Assembly: GCA_002471275.1 (NCBI GenBank)
Contig: DKPQ01000025.1
Location: 1-64,000 of the forward strand
Length of the DNA: 64,000 nt
Origin: Flammeovirgaceae bacterium UBA7330
GTDB taxonomy: Bacteria; Bacteroidota; Bacteroidia; Cytophagales; Cyclobacteriaceae
Direction: 5' to 3'
The notes under the pieces: generated by a model
Seen by the model: only the letters and a program-made list of their open reading frames with translations
Told to the model about the DNA's origin: nothing
The model's database searches: none
Part shown: piece after piece, positions 9,132 to 18,503 of the stretch
Layout of the letters: every line of letters begins with the position of its first letter
Position numbering within the stretch: the first letter of the stretch is position 1
Position numbers and translations under genes: made by a program

Positions 9132-9701
9132 TTAAAGTACCCTTTCCTCAAATGCCAGCCAAAAGATCCACAGGATGATTTGAAGTACAAGGAAGCTGAT
9201 GTGCGCCCATTTGTTGCTGACCCGGAAGGCAAGAAAGATGATAATCACTGTGGCTAGTAGGTATTGCAGTATTTGAGTTTCATATCCATATCCCCCGATG
9301 ATGATATTCTGTAGAAAGCTGATGACTGGAACCAGTAAGAAAACAACAAAAAACCAGGGCCACTGATCATAATAATAAGCATCCAGATCTGTTTCTGACT
9401 CCCTTAGTCCTGTTGGGAAAATCATCCTGGCGAGGGTAAAAAGTGATACGGGATAAACGAGGACAAAAAGTACCATAGGCATGGTCCATTCCTCAACCTT
9501 ATTAGCCATCTGGTAGCTTTCCCACCATTCCTGGATATGAAGATTAAACACCACAATAATTAACAAACTATGAGCGTATCCAATATTTACATTTTTAAGG
9601 TTGGAAAAAATATCTGCAGCACCTGTAAGGATTTGGGTGATACCCAGGCCAAGGATTAATGAAGTGAGGATCACAACGTACTCGAATGGTTCAAGCGACA
9701 T
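9132..9701 (-). CDS. Hypothetical membrane protein, about five TM segments
   Basis: I chose the Met at 9701, which gives MSLEPFEYVVILTSLILGLG directly at the first membrane segment; a start at 9734 would add 11 polar residues. Five hydrophobic stretches are visible (for example LGLGITQILTG, HSLLIIVVFNLHI, MPMVLFVLVYPVSLF, WFFVVFLLVPVISFL and the C-terminal FLVLQIILWIFWLAF). No catalytic motif is seen. The FEYVVI-LGLGITQILTG phrase belongs to an uncharacterised bacterial membrane family. It converges on the YHS gene with a 4-nt gap. Confidence 0.65.
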   Translation of the reverse strand: MSLEPFEYVVILTSLILGLGITQILTGAADIFSNLKNVNIGYAHSLLIIVVFNLHIQEWWESYQMANKVEEWTMPMVLFVLVYPVSLFTLARMIFPTGLRESETDLDAYYYDQWPWFFVVFLLVPVISFLQNIIIGGYGYETQILQYLLATVIIIFLAFRVSNKWAHISFLVLQIILWIFWLAFEERVL

Positions 9702-9810
9702 GACTGACCAGGTTTTTGGTACTAATATGGACATTTATCCTGCAAAATGGATGTCGTCAGATTGCTAATTGCGATTTTATTGATACTTATTTGGAGTTGT
9801 TTAATGTTAA

Positions 9811-9839
9811 TTATATATTTAATAAAATTATATATATAA
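9811..9839. promoter_or_regulatory. AT-rich inverted repeat just upstream of padR
   Basis: TTATATAT (9811-9818) and ATATATAA (9832-9839) form an imperfectly spaced inverted repeat ending one base before the PadR start codon. PadR-family repressors often control their own operon through an AT-rich dyad near the promoter, so this may be its operator or the promoter core. Pure AT composition makes chance occurrence quite possible. Confidence 0.3.
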
Positions 9840-9840
9840 G

Positions 9841-10197
9841 ATGTCATCTAAAGAATTTATCCGGGGTACCCTTAAGACCATCATTCTTAAATTATTGGCT
9901 GAAAATAAGCAGCTATATGGATATGAGATTAGCCAGCGCGTAGCCGAGCTTTCAGGTGATGAGATCCAATTGACCTATGGTGCCTTGTATCCGGTGCTTT
10001 ATAAACTGGAAAGTGAAGGATTATTGATCACCACCAGTGAGATAGTGGATAACCGTGCACGGAAATATTATTCATTAACTAAAAAAGGGCATGAATTGGC
10101 CAGAGAGAAAGTGAATGAGCTCCAAAAGTTTACCGATATACTCAAAAATATACTGGTTCCGATTCCACAACCTAAAATGAATCTTTCAGGAACATGA
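9841..10197 (+). CDS. PadR family transcriptional regulator
   Basis: This 118-residue protein carries the PadR winged-helix signature: RGTLKTIILKLLAENKQLYGYEI, then LTYGALYPVLYKLESEGLL and a wing with RARKYYSLTKKG, ending in the C-terminal dimerisation helix. PadR proteins are usually repressors of an adjacent operon. Here the stop overlaps the start of the next membrane-protein gene (ATGA), the usual arrangement in which the regulator controls a co-transcribed membrane protein. The ligand is unknown. Confidence 0.93.
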   Translation: MSSKEFIRGTLKTIILKLLAENKQLYGYEISQRVAELSGDEIQLTYGALYPVLYKLESEGLLITTSEIVDNRARKYYSLTKKGHELAREKVNELQKFTDILKNILVPIPQPKMNLSGT

Positions 10198-11369
10198 GAA
10201 CAAAACTTGACATTGAAGAGATCGAATTATTTCTCGATCGTCAGGGATTGTCATTCAAGCCACTCAAAGCAGAATTACTTGATCACCTGATCAGTGATGT
10301 TGAGAGCAGGATGAGGTACGGAGAGACATTCGAAATAGCATGGAATCAGGTAAAAGGAGAAATCCCGTCCAATCATTTTAAAATTTTACAGCAACAAACC
10401 ATGGAAACCATTGACACCAGGTTCAGGATATCGAGGATATTCTCCAACCTATTCTTAGCCCTGATGATCATGGGCTCATTTTTTAAGTTCATGCATCTGC
10501 CAGGTGCTGGTATACTTCTTATCTCATCATTTATAGCTCTGGCCATTTCGCTACTGTCCGGATCCTTGAGTGGTCTTATCATCAATAGAGGTAAACAAGG
10601 TGGTATATGGCTGGTCACACTTGTTCTCGGGGTTTTGCTCCTGCTCACGGCATACTGTTTTAGGATACTTCATCTTCCGGGTGCAGAATTAGCTGCCATT
10701 GTATCCGTAGGCCTGTTGCTTGTAAGTGTTTTGGGAATCACAATCATTATCAGAAGGCATTCAGGAGAGGAGAATCTACTTACTTTCCTTCATGAGAAAT
10801 ACGCTTCAAGCATCCAGCGGGCACTGGTTGTGTTGCTTAGTGTTGGGGTTTTGTTCAAAATTGTGGCTGCAGCCAAAGGTTCTGACTTCTTTGTGGGTGA
10901 TGTTACGCTTATCCTTCTGATATATGGAGCGGGCATCCAGCTATTGCTGTTTCTGTGGCGAGCTATGGCAGGCAACATTCAGCAATCACAAAATATGGTG
11001 CTGACAGCCATTTGTGCCATCTGCCTGTTTCTTCCAATACTCAATTTTTACATTCCTTTCGCTCCCCGAATGGTGATGGCATTTACATTTTATATTCTGT
11101 CAGGCTATCTGATTTACCAGCGGGTAGACAACGTCACCATCAGGCCCTGGTTTTTGTTATTTGCCGGACTCAATATTGTACACTTTATGGGTTGGTCATT
11201 GATGAAAATGGAAGTGCTACCAGGAGATGTTCAAAATATACTTTATAGTATTCCTGTGGCCATCATTTTTGTAGTACCATTTTGGTTATTTAGGAAGAAC
11301 AAACTGATGCTAACCTACTGGGTTTTGGTTTTTGGCGCTTTTGCGCTTCAGTTTACGCAAAACATTTGA
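10194..11369 (+). CDS. PadR-linked multi-pass membrane protein with GldL-like motifs
   Basis: This 391-residue protein has a soluble N-terminus (about 1-80) followed by roughly ten hydrophobic segments. The soluble part (ELLDHLISDVESRMRYG) resembles the N-terminal segment often seen on proteins encoded with PadR regulators. The motif FKFMHLPGAG (residues 97-106) recurs as FRILHLPGAE (156-165), each closing one membrane helix and opening the next. A more diverged third copy (LFKIVAAAKGSDFF) lies near 220. This resembles the FKxxHxPGA signature of the T9SS/gliding motor protein GldL. Charged residues typical of the GldL motor helix are not evident, so a structural or sensory relative is more likely than a motor. 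It overlaps padR by 4 nt and abuts tetR tail to tail. Confidence 0.7.
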   Translation: MRTKLDIEEIELFLDRQGLSFKPLKAELLDHLISDVESRMRYGETFEIAWNQVKGEIPSNHFKILQQQTMETIDTRFRISRIFSNLFLALMIMGSFFKFMHLPGAGILLISSFIALAISLLSGSLSGLIINRGKQGGIWLVTLVLGVLLLLTAYCFRILHLPGAELAAIVSVGLLLVSVLGITIIIRRHSGEENLLTFLHEKYASSIQRALVVLLSVGVLFKIVAAAKGSDFFVGDVTLILLIYGAGIQLLLFLWRAMAGNIQQSQNMVLTAICAICLFLPILNFYIPFAPRMVMAFTFYILSGYLIYQRVDNVTIRPWFLLFAGLNIVHFMGWSLMKMEVLPGDVQNILYSIPVAIIFVVPFWLFRKNKLMLTYWVLVFGAFALQFTQNI

Positions 11370-11981
11370 TCAAATGGCTCCAGGTTCTGGCATTTCGATC
11401 CCTAGAACGTTGAAAGCTTCTTCTTTGTAGAGTTTGATCTTAGATTCATAATCATCATCTATCATACTTAAATAATAGTAAGCACCATCTGAGATGACGA
11501 AGATAAGTTCAGATGTACGTGTGGGGTCTTCGATATCGATATACCCCTCATCCTTACATTGCTGAATCAATTCTGCCAGCCAGGATCTTAACAAAAGATG
11601 AAGCTCATAAAACTTTGCCTTAATGCGCTTGTCCTGAAATACCAGGGCGAAGCAGCTATAGAATACACCGTCATCAATTAATCTATTCCATTTTCTGGAA
11701 AAGATGTTATCCATTACAAGCAGTAATTTTTTAAAAGACGAACTCTTTAAGTCCTCTTTTGGGATATAAATAGATTTATAATTACTGATGATAAAATCTA
11801 TCAATTCCAACAGCAATTCTTCTTTAGTGGAAAAATAGTGGACCAAAAGACTAGGGGGCATTTTAAGCTTCTTGGCAATCTTACTCAGTGAAGTATTTTC
11901 CAGCCCTTCTTTTTTTGCTACTGCATAAAATGCTTTGACAATTTCTTTTCTCCGATCCGTTTTCAGGCTTTTTCTTCCCAT
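11370..11981 (-). CDS. TetR/AcrR family transcriptional regulator
   Basis: This 203-residue protein has an N-terminal TetR helix-turn-helix (RRKEIVKAFYAVAKKEGLENTS, SKIAKKLKMPPSLLVHYFSTKEELL; residues about 8-58). A divergent all-helical ligand/dimerisation domain follows. It is transcribed away from the SusC gene, and a near-perfect 28-bp palindrome lies between them 50 nt before its own start. The simplest reading is a repressor of itself and of the SusC-SusD-phosphodiesterase operon. TetR control of a SusCD pair is uncommon; ECF sigma/anti-sigma, hybrid two-component or SusR-type regulators are the rule. The ligand is unknown. Confidence 0.9.
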   Translation of the reverse strand: MGRKSLKTDRRKEIVKAFYAVAKKEGLENTSLSKIAKKLKMPPSLLVHYFSTKEELLLELIDFIISNYKSIYIPKEDLKSSSFKKLLLVMDNIFSRKWNRLIDDGVFYSCFALVFQDKRIKAKFYELHLLLRSWLAELIQQCKDEGYIDIEDPTRTSELIFVISDGAYYYLSMIDDDYESKIKLYKEEAFNVLGIEMPEPGAI

Positions 11982-12030
11982 TTCCTGGTGTATTATGATG
12001 CTAAGATAATTGTATGTAACATAATTATAT

Positions 12031-12058
12031 AATAAATTGAATGACCATTCAATTTATT
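12031..12058. promoter_or_regulatory. Candidate TetR operator, 28-bp palindrome
   Basis: The arms AATAAATTGAATG (12031-12043) and CATTCAATTTATT (12046-12058) are perfect reverse complements around the 2-nt centre AC. The core TGAATG-AC-CATTCA has the size and symmetry of TetR-family operators. It is placed between divergent tetR and susC starts, 50 and 81 nt away. No other palindrome of this quality is seen in the gap. Confidence 0.75.
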
Positions 12059-12138
12059 GTAAAGGTAATCCCGGGTTAATTACCAGTTAATATTCGGGGG
12101 ATTCCTTTGCGAAAAGAGGAACACTAACTGAAACTCAT

Positions 12139-15100
12139 ATGAAAAAAATCTACACCAAAACTTACCTGGTCATCATCGGACTTGCTGTCTCTGTGGTGGC
12201 CTTTGCCCAGAACCAGAAGGTTTCCGGGGTGATTAAAGATGAAAATGGAAGTGAGTTGATTGGGATCACGGTACTGGAAAAAGGGACCAACAATGGTACT
12301 TTGTCAGAGCTGGACGGTTCTTATTCGATTGAGCTGACCACTAACAATCCAACACTCGTTTTTTCTTTTGTTGGATTAAAAACAGAAGAAGTCAGGGTGG
12401 GTAGTATTACCACCATTGACATGACCATGACGGAAGACATTCAGCAATTGCAGGAAGTGGTCGTCCTTGGCTTTGGTTCGCAGAAAAAAGTAAATCTAAG
12501 CGGAGCCGTGGATCAGATCGATCCTGAGATCATTGAAAAGCGACCTATTTCCAGTGTTGCTCAGGGATTACAGGGTCTCGTCCCCAATCTAAATATTGAC
12601 TATATGTCCGGAGAACCGGGGAAAGCGGCCAATATCAATATTCGGGGGATCACCAATCTTTCCGGTGGAGGACCATTGATTCTCATCGATGGCGTCCCGT
12701 CAGACGCTATGGAACTCAATAGATTGGCCCCTGTAGATATTGAGAATATATCTGTGATCAAAGATGCTTCAGCATCTGCCATCTATGGGGCCCGCGCAGC
12801 ATTTGGTGTGATTTTGATCACAACCAAAACCGGAACGGAAGGTATGAAGATCACTTATTCCAATAATTTCTCCTGGGATAAGCCTACCGTATTGCCGGAT
12901 AAGATTACCGATCCATACATCTACAGCAGGATGTTGGAGACGTCCACCGATAATACTCCCTGGGACAATGTAAACTACTCTGATGACTACTATGCATATG
13001 CCAAGGAAAGATCGGACAATCCGGATGGAACACCCGGAGTAAGGCAGAACCCCAATGCTCCGGAGCTTTGGGAATATATGGGAAACAGAGACTGGACGGA
13101 CTATTTCCTGGATGACTTCACTACTTCCACCAATCACCAGCTGTCTGTGAGCGGAGGAACAGATAAAGCCAGCTACCTGCTTTCCGGTTCTTACAACCGG
13201 CAAAATGGCGCCTTGAAATTGGCCGATGATCTCTTTGATCGCTACACGATCCGAAATAAGGTGTCTTATAGGCCATTCAAGTGGCTGACGCTGGGTAACA
13301 ATACTTACCTGACCAATACCAAAAGGGAGACTCCAACGTATTTTGATATTTGGACGATCTATAATTTCTTTCCCACTTATTATGACAAAAATCCCGATGG
13401 AAGCTGGGCAAATTCACCTGTTGGAAGATTGGGTAGTCAGCTGACCAATGGTGGTGTCACCGAAGATCGTTATTCAAGTTTTCAGACACAGTTTACCAAT
13501 GAACTGTCCTTTTTTGATAAGGTATTTAAGATCAATACAGATTTTACTTTCAGGAGAGGAAACTATGATTATAACTACTACACCAATAAATACCTGATTG
13601 GCTATGGCCCCGAGGATATCAGAGAAGAAGGCACCAACTATGCTTACCGAAGGTCAACCAATGAAGATTACTACGTATTAAATATTTATGGCACCTATAA
13701 CCAGGAGTTCGGCCCGCATGCCATAACCGCCATCGGAGGTTTTAATCAGGAATATTACAGGTGGAGCCGATTCTATGCTGATAGAAACATGGTGATCTCC
13801 GCTTCCCTTCCTACCATAGCGTTAGCAACAGGTGAAGACAACGTAGGGGAAAGTATTACCTCGTGGGCATTAAGAGGAGCGTTTTACCGACTGAATTATA
13901 TCTTCCAGGACAAATATATCATTGAGTTTAATGGTCGATATGATGGCAGCTCCAAATTCCCCCAGGACAAACGATTTGGTTTTTTCCCTTCCTATTCTGC
14001 ATCCTGGATACTGGATAGAGAAGCCTTTATGGCGGGGATTCTCGGACCGATTAGCTTGTTGAAACTACGAGCATCTTACGGTTCTCTTGGTAATCAGGCC
14101 GTATCCTCCGATTTTGGCTATATCTCCACGATGAATGCCAGCAACAGCAATTATCTCATTGGTGGTGAGCGTCCTTTGAGGGTGGGGGCACCTCCTTCTG
14201 TTTCTTCCAACTATACCTGGGAGGAGGTTACTACATTGAATTTTGGAGTTGATCTCGGATTGTTTGATGATAAGGTACTGACCTCTTTTGATATCTATGA
14301 CAGAGATACCAAAGGGATGCTGACACAGGGAAGAGAGTTGCCAGCTGTGTTTGGAACGGGTGAGCCAGCAGAGAACGCCGCGGATCTGGAGACCAAAGGT
14401 TGGGAACTCTCCATTAGCTATCGTGATAATATTCAGTTGGGCAGTAAGCCTATGTTCATCAGTGCCAAAGCTGTTTTATCTGATAGCCGTTCACACATCA
14501 CGCGTTTTGATAACCCAAGTCAAAGTCTGACCCAATTCTATAAAGGAATGGAGTTTGGCGAGATCTGGGGCCTCACCAGCGATGGTTTTTTCCAGTCACA
14601 AGAAGAGATCGATGCATTGGATGAATCTGCGATCATCCCATGGGGGGCTTTATCTATTGTGCCGGGTTGGCCAAAATATATAGATCAGGATAACAATGGC
14701 CTCATTGAGAAGGGGTCTACAGTAGATGATCCAAAAGATCTTTCGATCATCGGAAATGCTGCACCAAGGATGCGATATGGATTAAACCTGAGTGCAGACT
14801 GGAATGGAATTGACTTTTCGATCTTTTTCCAGGGTGTAGCAAAAAGGGATTATTATCCACTGGATTACCTCTACTGGGGATTTTATCAGCAACCATATGC
14901 GGGTGGTGCCAGGCATTTGTTGGATTACTACAGAGCCAATGATCAAAGTGCTACTGACCGTGCAAAACATTCACAGGCGTACCTGGATGCCGGTCTAGCA
15001 GATCAAAACCTGGATGCTGAATTTCCTCATCTTCAGGCCTGGCTGGCAGACAGGAACCTCGGCGAAAGAATTGACCAGGCACAAGGATTGGCGATACCAC

Positions 15101-15387
15101 AAACAAGATATCTGTTGAATGCAGCTTATCTAAGATTGAAGAATATGACTCTGGGATATACACTACCCGAATCGTTGACCAGCCGGGCTGGACTAACTGT
15201 CCGGGTCTTTGCCAGTGGAGAAAACCTGATGGAATGGTCAGCATTGAAAGCCTATTTTGATCCTGAAGCCATCAATGATGATGTGTCTCAGCTGAACCCA
15301 TCAGTAAGTACAGGAAGACAAGTAGGTTCAGGCTATGCTTATCCATTCCAAAGAAGATATGCCTTTGGTATTAATCTCACTTTCTAA
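12139..15387 (+). CDS. SusC/RagA family TonB-linked outer-membrane transporter
   Basis: This 1082-residue protein has a signal peptide (to AFA-Q, residue 23), a carboxypeptidase-D-like domain (about 26-105: VSGVIKDENGSELIGITV, LVFSFVGLKTEEV) and a TonB-box region (LQEVVVLGFG). A plug domain follows (NIRGITNLSGGGPLILIDG, ASAIYGARAAFGVILITTK), then a long beta-barrel ending in the aromatic strand FGINLTF. SusC proteins import oligomeric nutrients through the outer membrane with a SusD lid. The SusD gene follows 19 nt after the stop. Length and architecture are complete. The partner phosphodiesterase, and the absence of any glycosidase in the operon, argue against a plain glycan and for a phosphorylated or phosphodiester substrate (inference). 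Confidence 0.95.
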   Translation: MKKIYTKTYLVIIGLAVSVVAFAQNQKVSGVIKDENGSELIGITVLEKGTNNGTLSELDGSYSIELTTNNPTLVFSFVGLKTEEVRVGSITTIDMTMTEDIQQLQEVVVLGFGSQKKVNLSGAVDQIDPEIIEKRPISSVAQGLQGLVPNLNIDYMSGEPGKAANINIRGITNLSGGGPLILIDGVPSDAMELNRLAPVDIENISVIKDASASAIYGARAAFGVILITTKTGTEGMKITYSNNFSWDKPTVLPDKITDPYIYSRMLETSTDNTPWDNVNYSDDYYAYAKERSDNPDGTPGVRQNPNAPELWEYMGNRDWTDYFLDDFTTSTNHQLSVSGGTDKASYLLSGSYNRQNGALKLADDLFDRYTIRNKVSYRPFKWLTLGNNTYLTNTKRETPTYFDIWTIYNFFPTYYDKNPDGSWANSPVGRLGSQLTNGGVTEDRYSSFQTQFTNELSFFDKVFKINTDFTFRRGNYDYNYYTNKYLIGYGPEDIREEGTNYAYRRSTNEDYYVLNIYGTYNQEFGPHAITAIGGFNQEYYRWSRFYADRNMVISASLPTIALATGEDNVGESITSWALRGAFYRLNYIFQDKYIIEFNGRYDGSSKFPQDKRFGFFPSYSASWILDREAFMAGILGPISLLKLRASYGSLGNQAVSSDFGYISTMNASNSNYLIGGERPLRVGAPPSVSSNYTWEEVTTLNFGVDLGLFDDKVLTSFDIYDRDTKGMLTQGRELPAVFGTGEPAENAADLETKGWELSISYRDNIQLGSKPMFISAKAVLSDSRSHITRFDNPSQSLTQFYKGMEFGEIWGLTSDGFFQSQEEIDALDESAIIPWGALSIVPGWPKYIDQDNNGLIEKGSTVDDPKDLSIIGNAAPRMRYGLNLSADWNGIDFSIFFQGVAKRDYYPLDYLYWGFYQQPYAGGARHLLDYYRANDQSATDRAKHSQAYLDAGLADQNLDAEFPHLQAWLADRNLGERIDQAQGLAIPQTRYLLNAAYLRLKNMTLGYTLPESLTSRAGLTVRVFASGENLMEWSALKAYFDPEAINDDVSQLNPSVSTGRQVGSGYAYPFQRRYAFGINLTF

Positions 15388-15406
15388 AACATCAAAGTAA
15401 AGAACA

Positions 15407-17191
15407 ATGAAATTCATTCATAAATATATACTGTTAACGGCGGTGGTTTTCACTGCCTGTAATGATGAGTTCCTGGACAGGGTTCCGGAAACGTCCATCG
15501 GTAAAGAAAACTTCTTCAACACAGAGGAAGATCTGAAAATCTATATCAATGGTCTCTACAATTTTCCAGGAGTCGGTCTTTTTATTGAGGACAGGGCTAC
15601 TGATAATGCGGCTACGACAGGAAATATGGAGATCAAGACTATGATGACCTCGAGTCCTTCTTCATCGACCATCTTAAGCGGCTGGGACTGGAATCAACTT
15701 AGATCAATCAATTTTTTCCTGGAAAATTTTCAGAGGGCAGCGTTGAGCGAGGAAGTTCTGAATCACTATGAAGGAGTGGCCAGGTTGTTTAGAGCTAATT
15801 TTTACATGGACAAAGTAAAGCGGTATTCTGATGTGCCCTGGTATGATCAGGTAATTGGGTCAGGAGATGAAGAGGCACTGTTAAAAAAACAGGATTCAAG
15901 GGAAATTGTGGTAGATAAGCTTTTTGAAGATTATCAGTTTGCATCAGAGAATGTTTATCAGGTTCAGCCATCCGGAGCCGTCGATCAGTGGACGGTAAAA
16001 GCTTTTATGGCCAGAGCTGCATTGTATGAAGGAACTTTTCGAAAGTATCATACGGAATTGGGACTGGAAGCTACAGCCAATGAATATCTGACTATTGCCA
16101 GGGACATGGCAAAAGATATTATGGACAATGGAGGATATATGTTGAATGACAATGGAAATCCAACAGCGGACTATGGCAGCCTTTTCAACAGCACAGACCT
16201 CTCGGCAAATGCTGAAGTTATACTGGCAAGGTTCTTTGAACATGAAACACTCAACAGTGGTTGGTGGGAATACATGTTTGGTAACTATGAAGTTTGTCCA
16301 ACCAAAGACCTTTTGCAGTCGTACCTGATGGCTGATGGTAGCTATTATGCCAATCAGCCAGGTTACGAGACCTTTGAGTTTGTTCAGGAATTTGCAAACA
16401 GGGATCCTCGATTAAATCAAACGTATGCTTATCCAGGCTATAACCTGATATATACCAGTACCTATTCACAGGGTGGAGGCTCATACGTGCAGCAACTTGG
16501 TAAAAATTTCTCAGGTTATCATCAGATCAAAGGGTTCATGAATACACTAGATCTTTCAGCCAGGGAAAGCATTGATATTCCGATTATCCGCTATGCAGAG
16601 ATGCTGCTTATTTACGCAGAAGCCAGGACCGAATTGGGTGAGCTGACCCAGGCTGACCTGGACATCTCGGTGAACCTGATCCGCGACAGAGCCGGCATGC
16701 CACCTTTAAGTATGTCAGTGGTGGCCGATCCTGTTCAGCAAGCCAGGTATCTGCAGGTGACCAGTGCGATATTGCTTGAGATACGCAGGGAAAGAAGGAT
16801 TGAGATGGCACTGGAAGGTTTTAGGTTTGATGACCTAATGCGCTGGAATGCCGGAGAGTTGCTGGAAAATGAGCCTGAGGGATTGTATTTTCCCGGTCTC
16901 GGCAAGTTTGACCTGACAGGTGACGGTGAAGAGGATATCCACTTGCTGCCCGCTTCTGAGTCTATTCCTGACGTAAAGGAAACCAATGGGTTGGGTGTTC
17001 AACTCATTTATTACCGAGCAGGTACATTCGGTGAGGATGTGGGTGTCTACTTAAAGAATGGTAGCAGTGGAACCGTTCAGACCATTGAAGATCGTGGGAC
17101 CTTCGTAGCACCAAAATATTATTATAGGCCGGTACCACAACCACAGGTAACTTTGAATCCAAATCTGGAGCAATTGTTTGGCTGGGAATAA
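15407..17191 (+). CDS. SusD/RagB family surface lipoprotein
   Basis: This 594-residue protein has a lipoprotein signal with mature Cys18 (AVVFTAC-NDEFLD). The SusD N-terminal phrase FLDRVPETSIGKENFF and TPR-like helices follow, then the C-terminal RagB/SusD region with PIIRYAEMLLIYAEARTELG, ILLEIRRERRIEMALEGFRFDDLMRW. SusD proteins cap the SusC barrel and bind substrate at the cell surface. It lies 19 nt after susC and 7 nt before the phosphodiesterase, so all three are one operon. It is slightly longer than many SusDs because of a C-terminal extension after residue ~500. Confidence 0.95.
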   Translation: MKFIHKYILLTAVVFTACNDEFLDRVPETSIGKENFFNTEEDLKIYINGLYNFPGVGLFIEDRATDNAATTGNMEIKTMMTSSPSSSTILSGWDWNQLRSINFFLENFQRAALSEEVLNHYEGVARLFRANFYMDKVKRYSDVPWYDQVIGSGDEEALLKKQDSREIVVDKLFEDYQFASENVYQVQPSGAVDQWTVKAFMARAALYEGTFRKYHTELGLEATANEYLTIARDMAKDIMDNGGYMLNDNGNPTADYGSLFNSTDLSANAEVILARFFEHETLNSGWWEYMFGNYEVCPTKDLLQSYLMADGSYYANQPGYETFEFVQEFANRDPRLNQTYAYPGYNLIYTSTYSQGGGSYVQQLGKNFSGYHQIKGFMNTLDLSARESIDIPIIRYAEMLLIYAEARTELGELTQADLDISVNLIRDRAGMPPLSMSVVADPVQQARYLQVTSAILLEIRRERRIEMALEGFRFDDLMRWNAGELLENEPEGLYFPGLGKFDLTGDGEEDIHLLPASESIPDVKETNGLGVQLIYYRAGTFGEDVGVYLKNGSSGTVQTIEDRGTFVAPKYYYRPVPQPQVTLNPNLEQLFGWE

Positions 17192-17198
17192 GTTGGTT

Positions 17199-18434
17199 AT
17201 GAATAATATGTTATTACAATTTATAAAAAGGTGTTCGATAGGCTTCCTTATGTACTTATTGACCTTTCAGGTGAATGGTCAACAAAAGGCAGTGATGATA
17301 TTGTTAGATGGCATACCAACTGATGTGATTCGGCGAGTAAGCACCCCCAACATGGACGAGATAGCCCATGTTGGGGGTTTTGCCACAGCCTATGTAGGGG
17401 GCATGAAGGACGGATATTCTCAGACTCCTACGGTTTCAGCACCTGGTTATATGAATATGATCACCGGGGTGTGGGCACATAAGCATAATGTGAGGGACAA
17501 TGCTGTGGAGGAGCCCAACTACAATTATTGGAACATTTTCAGGGTGGCTGAAACAGTAGACCCATCTCTTGAAACGGCCATATTTTCTACCTGGGAAGAT
17601 AACCGAACTAAATTGATAGGGGAGGGAAAGGAGTCTGCAGGGAGCATCCAACTGGATTATTCATTTGATGGTTTTGAGCTGGATACCAACCGTTTTCCGC
17701 ACAAAGCAGACAGAAAATTCATTTTTGATATTGATGAGCTGGTGTCCAAAGAAGCTGCCCGATACATTGAGGAGGAGGCGCCGGACCTTTCGTGGGTCTA
17801 CCTGGAGTTTACAGATGATATGGGCCACAAGTTTGGGGACAGCCCCGAAATGGATGATGCCGTGATGAAAGCGGATGTCCAGGTTGGCCGCATTTGGGAG
17901 GCCATCAAAAAGCGTGAAGTTCTGGGTGAGGACTGGATGATTGTGATAACCACAGATCATGGCAGAAACCCGGAGAATGGGAAAGGCCATGGAGGACAAA
18001 CCAACAGGGAGAGGTCTACATGGATCTGTACTAACCATGGAAATCTGAATGAAAGTTTCAACCAGAATCCCGGGATTGTAGATATCATGCCTTCCGTGCT
18101 GGCACACATGGGAATTGATCCTTCTGAAGCGTTGAAAACTGAAATTGACGGAATATCATTTATCGGTAAATCTTCACTCAACCGCGTTATGGCTAAATAC
18201 GAAGGAGGCAAACTCATTGTAAATTGGAATCCACTAATCAGGAAAGGTAAAGTGGAAATTCTAATCAGTGAAACGAATAATTATGCCACCGGAGGTAAGG
18301 ATTTTTATGTGAAGCTGACAGAAGTAAAGGTATCCAAAGGACGAGCTTCAATCGATTTTGACCAAAAGGCTGACTTTTATAAAATACTCCTAAAAGCACC
18401 TTGCAACTGGAGCAATACCTGGCTTGTCAAATAA
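17199..18434 (+). CDS. Alkaline phosphatase / nucleotide pyrophosphatase-phosphodiesterase family protein
   Basis: I chose ATG 17199, 7 nt after the susD stop and directly before the signal peptide (ending FQVNG-Q); 17178 would overlap susD. The protein has the alkaline phosphatase superfamily layout. A metal-ligand Asp lies in VMILLDGIP (Asp37). A nucleophile region PTVSAPGYMNMITG has Ser80 at the place usually held by Thr or Ser. HKHNV follows, and Asp/His ligands lie in ITTDHGRN. These enzymes hydrolyse phosphomonoesters or phosphodiesters, here in the periplasm. As third gene of the SusCD operon it probably processes the imported substrate. No membrane anchor is seen. Confidence 0.85.
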   Translation: MNNMLLQFIKRCSIGFLMYLLTFQVNGQQKAVMILLDGIPTDVIRRVSTPNMDEIAHVGGFATAYVGGMKDGYSQTPTVSAPGYMNMITGVWAHKHNVRDNAVEEPNYNYWNIFRVAETVDPSLETAIFSTWEDNRTKLIGEGKESAGSIQLDYSFDGFELDTNRFPHKADRKFIFDIDELVSKEAARYIEEEAPDLSWVYLEFTDDMGHKFGDSPEMDDAVMKADVQVGRIWEAIKKREVLGEDWMIVITTDHGRNPENGKGHGGQTNRERSTWICTNHGNLNESFNQNPGIVDIMPSVLAHMGIDPSEALKTEIDGISFIGKSSLNRVMAKYEGGKLIVNWNPLIRKGKVEILISETNNYATGGKDFYVKLTEVKVSKGRASIDFDQKADFYKILLKAPCNWSNTWLVK

Positions 18435-18454
18435 GAGGTATAGCTGATGAATTC

Positions 18455-18489
18455 AATACCCTGACAGTCATTTGTGTCAGGGTATTTTT
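18455..18489 (+). terminator. Rho-independent terminator of the SusCD-phosphodiesterase operon
   Basis: A perfect 12-bp stem, AATACCCTGACA (18455-18466) with TGTCAGGGTATT (18475-18486), an 8-nt loop and a following T tract, starts 20 nt after the phosphodiesterase stop. It closes the operon before the next small gene. Confidence 0.9.
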
Positions 18490-18503
18490 ATATAAATTGA
18501 TTT

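Noticed and set aside
12769..13203. 144-residue open frame opposite the first SusC gene
   Set aside because: It lies wholly antisense to a strongly supported gene, has no recognisable motif and looks like a composition shadow.
17178..17198. Upstream start of the phosphodiesterase within susD
   Set aside because: It would put polar residues before the signal peptide and overlap susD by 14 nt; ATG 17199 fits better.
17661..18107. 148-residue open frame opposite the phosphodiesterase gene
   Set aside because: It is antisense to clear catalytic motifs and has no family resemblance or start context of its own.
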